From the NCBI GenBank assembly GCA_048013815.1, contig CM106586.1, forward strand, positions 14,198,001-14,262,000: 64,000 nt of DNA. Reading direction: 5' to 3'. Source of the DNA: Setoptus koraiensis. Taxonomy: Eukaryota > Arthropoda. Positions 59,394 through 64,000 of this stretch are shown here, one piece after another. The stretch's first letter is position 1. Each line of letters begins with the position of its first letter. The translations under genes and the position numbers were made by a program. The notes beneath the pieces were generated by a model. The model was not told the DNA's origin. It did not search any database and saw only the letters and a program-made list of their open reading frames with translations.

Positions 59394-61773
59394 CGGTGAG
59401 TCGGTTCAAGTTTTGTTGGCCAACAACTTATTTCGTTCGTTTATTATTGAGTTGCTCATGTTTATCACTATTATGATACAACAACACTCAACAACAACAC
59501 AACATGGCGAACTAGTCGCTGTGTGATCATTAGCTGACGGTGTTAATTGACTTGTTTCTGTTCTCTCCCTCTCTCTCTCTGTTCTCTTGTTGTTGCTGTT
59601 GTTGTTGTTGCTGCTGCTCTCCTCTGGCTTCTATCTATTAATACGCCAGACAACTTAAACTTAAGGTAACCAACCGCTGGCCATTGGGCAGCCAACAGCT
59701 CGCAACTGCTCTACTCTATAGTAGAGCAACAGCAGCAGTGGTAGCAGCATACTGTTGATGAAAAACACGAACAATGAGGCGACCAACAACAATTGACTAA
59801 GCCGATAAAACTATCACTACTGCTCTGTGTGCTCGTAGTGCCTGACCAACTAAACTCAACTCCACTGACAGGAAGAGAGCCCAGATCACGACATTTGGTG
59901 CGGGCTTATTCTACTCTCTATGTTAGAGAGCCAGATAGATGGAGATAAAGAACTGAAAAGAACTGAACTGAATCGAAATGGATTGATACACATGAGCAAG
60001 AACACACACACACACACACACACAACATCACATAAGATATCACATGAGATAAATTTCATTGTTGGCAGCGAAATTAAAAGACTATCTCCCCTCTAACATC
60101 TATATCTCACCAACAAATGGCAAATTGACACCACTACAAGCCGGCAAAAGATCGGGCCTGAGATGGCATTGTATTGCAAAATTGTGTTTGTATGCTGCTG
60201 GTCGCTAATTTTCATACATTCGCTATTATGCGACTGGTATAATTCGAGCCAACGTGTCTCGGACGCCACAAAAGTGCGTCCAAAGTGCGTTTGGCAGCCA
60301 CAATCAAAGGGTTGCATTGTGTTTGGCTTCCATGATAATATAACTGTATATAGAACGATATAGATACGTGCTGACGGACCTCATACTGTGCTGCAAATAT
60401 GCCCACTAACGGGCCATATATTACATGGTGCACACACGCAATGTGTCCATATTAGATCCCACTATAAATTATGCTCTATATAATACAGTGTTTATAGTTG
60501 ATTGTGTTCAGGTGTCTTGGCAGAAAAAGTTGCCAACAATGGGGCGATCCCGGCATTGGAGTCCCGGGGGTCAGAGCAGGATTCATGGATAGTTGGATAA
60601 TTGATGGATATTTGGTCACTGACACAAACAAAGCCCGTGCAAGATCCAGCCACCCTTGCATTACTTTTGAATGGTGCAGACGCATCCAATCGTCCGCCCT
60701 GCACACAGTGCACGTCACTGCACCTCGCTTCGACTGCTATATTTGGTGCAGCGTCTACCACTGCACCGAATGCAGCAGCACCAAATATAGTCGGTGCAGC
60801 AGCAGCAGCAGTTCTCGTGCGATAGAGGCTGTTTTTTCGAAAACGACGAACAAAGGCTTTGCATTTTGAGGCATTTCTAGCAAAAAAAAAATTGACAAAG
60901 AGAACAGCCTCGTCAGCGCTATATATATAGTATTTAAGTGGCTGCACAGGTAGCAGTTATAAAAGGTACGTTTCGTTTATTTGCACGTACTGCGGCAGCA
61001 GCACCACCATGATGCATGCACCGTGGTGCATGTGTGCTGCACCACTCTGTTTGCAACGATGCTTGGTGCGCCATGACAGGCGGTGCAGGTCGTGCGAGTC
61101 GTGCCACTGCAGTCTGCAGTGAACTTGTGCAGCAGAAGCACGACGATCAGCTGACGGAGATAAGGCACAAAGGTGCGCACAAGCGATGCGCAGTGCGACT
61201 CTTTGTGTCAGCGAACAGCTGATGGTTGGTGTCGAACAGCTGTTTTGAAGACATTGTGCGCAGTGCGTCCAAGTTTGCGTTTTTTGCCTGCTCGCCGTTG
61301 TCGTTTATATCCGCTGGTATCTCTCGTTTTTGTTGGGTCTCTCTCGCTCTATACAATTACTACAATTACTGCATCGGCTGGCATCGGCTGGCATCGTCTG
61401 GCGTTTAGGTAGTAACATAGTATTTCGAGAGTTAGTTCACATCATCGAGGCACGATGAAACCGGCAAAAAAGCTAATGGTCATTGGAGCTGATAATGGTT
61501 TCCTATGTGCGATTTCACAGCAGCGCAAAAACTCGCTCCCTGTTATTTCGTCCGTCACTTAATAAAGGCTGCCCTTCCTCTGGCCAATCCCTTTGTTTGT
61601 CCGTACCCTATGGAACGGTTCTCCCCTCGCGGATAGTCGTGTGTGTGTGTGTGTCTCGAATATGACATGTTTCTCACCAGCGACACAAGACGTGCTCACC
61701 AGCGCCACCGCGGCTCCGCTGGTACCGCAACCAGCACCACCAATGGCGTCGCCAATGGAGCCAATAAATAAGG

Positions 61774-61869
61774 CAACAATAAATGAGCCAGCAATAAATG
61801 AGCCAACAACAAATGAGACAACAACAAATGAGACAACAACAAATGAGACAACAATAAGTGAGACAACAA
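61774..61869. repeat. 15 bp minisatellite, six units
   Basis: Units of CAACAACAAATGAGA start every 15 bases from 61774 to 61849. The 15 bp period keeps a frame open; no gene is supported. Confidence 0.9.
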
Positions 61870-63099
61870 GCTCGCCGTGGCTCGCTCGTCCGGGCCAACC
61901 CGGCTGCCATAGTTACCTGATACTAGGCGGACTGTTACGTAAGCGCACGGGCTCGTGTTGCACGACTGCATCTTGTCTCCGGCTGGCTGGCTCGCTCGGT
62001 CGCTTTGTGGCCCCTGGTGCCTGGTGCTGCGTTGCCCGGTCGGCCGGTATCGCTGTCGCCCCGTTTTGATCCTGTTAGATTTTTGTAACTTTGACTGTGG
62101 CCATTAATTTTGACGTGCATTAGTGATTTACATGTAGCAGCTCCAATAAAGCAGCCCGCACTACCTTGCAGGCGGGCATGTGTACAGGCGAGCAACATGG
62201 AAATGGATTGTTGTTGTTGCTGTTGTTGTTGTTGTTGCAATGGGCCGGCCGTACATGCCAACAGCAAACAAGACGGGCCAACAAGAACACGAACATGGAC
62301 GCAGCCAGCAGAGAAATAGAGAAACGTTGCACGAAACGGGCTCACAGTTGGTAGCTGGCAAATTGCTAGCGAGGGGCCTCTCTATTTCTCAACAAGCAAT
62401 TCGCTCATCTATCACTTGGCTCATTAATGGTCAACTCGTTCTAAATTTGCTCTCTCCCTCTCTGTTTGTGTGTTAATCGAGGCCACTAACGAGATTGTTT
62501 GTGCTCCCATCGAGCTGTACACAAATATAGCTGACAGCAAACGGCCAACAAACAGCAAGCAGCTGATTTTTTCCTACGTTCACTGTCTGCGTGATAAGTA
62601 ATGGGCATAAGTCAAACTGCAACTCGCAAGCCGCTTGCGAGTAAATCATCTGGGTCGCCTCACAAGAGAATTGGTCAGAGAATTGGTGACGCTCGCCAGA
62701 CAAACTGACGGACGGGCGGGCAGGCCAATTCGCAGAGCCGATTCGAAACACCTGATTGTGTCGGGCCTCAGACTGGCTGGCTCGCTCTCTCTCTCTCTGT
62801 CTCCCTCTCGCTCGATCGCGCTGTTGTTGTTGCTATTTTAGTTTTGCTCTCACGGAGCTTCACGTTTGCCTAATATAAAACAGACAGACAGACAGGCAGG
62901 CATCCATTGTTTGTACGTCCGCCCGTTGCTCGCCAGATCTTGGTCCGGGTGTTGGTTTTGCATTAGCGATGTCCAGCACAACTGTTCACTGGACAGGCTG
63001 CGGCAGCTTCTCGAGCCGCGCCGCTTCGTCCACACAAGCGCAGGAAGGTGGCGTTCTCTTTGTTTGCTTTGTAGTTTTTTAGATTCTCGCTGTTCGCTG

Positions 63100-63180
63100 T
63101 TGGCTCTGCTGGCTTCGTTGGCTTGGTTGGCATCGTTGGCTTCGTCGGCTTCGTCGGCTTCGTTGGCTTCGTTGGCTTCG
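63100..63180. repeat. 9 bp minisatellite, nine units
   Basis: TTGGCTTCG and near variants repeat every 9 bases across 63100-63180. Confidence 0.9.
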
Positions 63181-63802
63181 TTAGCTGATTTGTGTGGCCT
63201 GTCGTCCCTGGCGTCGGCATCGCTGCGATGCCCATCATATCAAATAGTTATGAATCGGCCTACCTATGCCGCCGATTGCCGTCGCTGTTCGCCCGTCGCT
63301 GTTCGCCAGTCGCTATCCGCCGCTCGCTGCCAGCCTCTCGCTGGCCCAGTCGCTGCACCAGTTTGAACGAATACCAATTCTAAACTGCTAGGTAATTGGT
63401 CATTGGCTCACCTTATTCTTTTTTCGCTCTCGCTCTCTTGTGGCCGCTGCCTGGAGGAGGCTGCTATAGCATCCATTTGCATCGCAAGTCGCAAAAGATT
63501 CCTCGCTGTTGCCATTACAACTGCCCATTGCTGTTTGTGTGTGCTAATCCCAGCAACTCTCAACGATAATCCAACTGCGCCAGTCAACAACAACAACACA
63601 ACCATCAACGTCAGCATCACCATCAACAACAACAGGTATTCTCGTGACACAGGCACACACACAACTGACCAGCTGAGAGGACACAGGTAAGTGAGAGACG
63701 GACAAAGCCCGATCAGGCAGCGGTCAGTCGGCTTGCCAGCGGCCGAGTCAAGCCATGTCAGGTGTAGAAGAGAGAGAGGAAGCGTGTTGGTCAGTTGGAA
63801 AT

Positions 63803-63806
<4 letters not shown>

Positions 63807-63885
<79 letters not shown>
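63807..63885. repeat. Long TG microsatellite
   Basis: About 39 uninterrupted TG units. Confidence 0.97.
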
Positions 63886-63887
<2 letters not shown>

Positions 63888-64000
63888 GTGCTGGAAATAG
63901 TGGGACAGGACAAAGAGATGATGATCGCCAAGTTGAATCATCGTCAGCATCTTAGATGTACCGTTATTGACATTTCATTGTTTAGTTGTCGACTCGACTG

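Larger units (their letters stand above)
52109..64000. other. About 12 kb repeat-rich non-coding domain upstream of scylla
   Basis: No recognisable gene. Contents: GGT/GTT run near 52128-52210; a TGCAC-rich stretch (52620-52870); palindromic TGTAATATCACA repeats (about 53740-53795); an AT-rich tract (about 54110-54180); CTG/GTT runs (54448-54590); hexamer and decamer repeats near 55260-55330 and 55449-55501; palindromes at 55818 and 55940; CA, TC and CAA/CGA tracts; an AT microsatellite near 58795-58840; a TGCACC-rich cluster (about 60630-61180); minisatellites at 61774 and 63100; a TG microsatellite at 63807-63885. TATAAAAGG at about 60957 is TATA-like, without a gene attached. Confidence 0.5.

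Noticed and set aside
61593-62069. 158-codon frame over the 15 bp minisatellite
   Set aside because: Openness is created by the repeat period being a multiple of three; sequence on both sides has no protein character.
63408-63950. 180-codon minus-strand frame over the TG microsatellite
   Set aside because: A long Thr-His run from the microsatellite holds it open; no domain otherwise.
1-64000. tRNA, rRNA, transposase, reverse transcriptase or integrase genes
   Set aside because: Looked for box-B-like motifs and element-type protein signatures on both strands and found none convincing.

Overview
This 64 kb window is eukaryotic nuclear DNA. Genes are interrupted by GT-AG introns, mostly 45-160 bp with a few long ones. 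The genes are single-copy animal genes (LIPT1, UPF3, YIPF1/2, a DPP4-type peptidase, SPSB3, SLBP, SEC24, an HSD17B4-type protein, C/EBP, MRPL12, TMEM208, scylla/REDD). The REDD protein, the polyQ/polyH C/EBP and the short introns fit an arthropod, perhaps a mite or other small-genome chelicerate. That placement is inference from general character, not from a diagnostic sequence.

Layout. At 57-3380 lies a tight cluster: LIPT1 (-), UPF3 (+), YIPF1/2 (-). From 3381 to 20763 there is about 17 kb with only one candidate coding exon (5854-5922). That exon is phase-compatible with the DPP4-like gene at 20764-24780, so much of the stretch may be a long first intron. It is GC-richer than the coding DNA, full of GGCC-type runs, simple repeats and perfect short hairpins. 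It also holds a 4.3 kb block (16260-20538, including a 500 bp N gap) in which the letter G is almost absent from the + strand, most likely a data artefact in which G was written as C. A possible small secreted-protein gene (24928-25384, -) and SPSB3 (27168-28843, +) follow.

From 30965 to 39804 genes are dense: SLBP (+) convergent with SEC24 (-); SEC24 divergent from a peroxisomal hydratase/SCP2 gene (+), the two 5' regions forming an imperfect inverted duplication; then C/EBP (-). About 9 kb of non-coding DNA upstream of C/EBP (39805-49033) carries many GT/CAA repeats. A second dense cluster holds a small membrane protein (+), MRPL12 (-), TMEM208 (+) and a scylla/REDD gene (-, 51110-52108). 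The last 12 kb (52109-64000) upstream of scylla holds no recognised gene, only microsatellites, minisatellites, palindromes and TGCAC-rich clusters.

The genes do not form one pathway. The recurring design is compact housekeeping genes in convergent or divergent pairs, and regulated genes (DPP4-like, C/EBP, scylla) next to large, GC-rich non-coding domains that are probably regulatory. I recognised no transposon, retroelement, tRNA, rRNA or CRISPR array. The points most worth a second look are the G-less block, the inverted duplication at the SEC24/HSD17B4 promoter, the hydratase-SCP2-SCP2 architecture without a dehydrogenase domain, the stop-free intron-like insert in the DPP4-like catalytic domain, and several strong hairpins.
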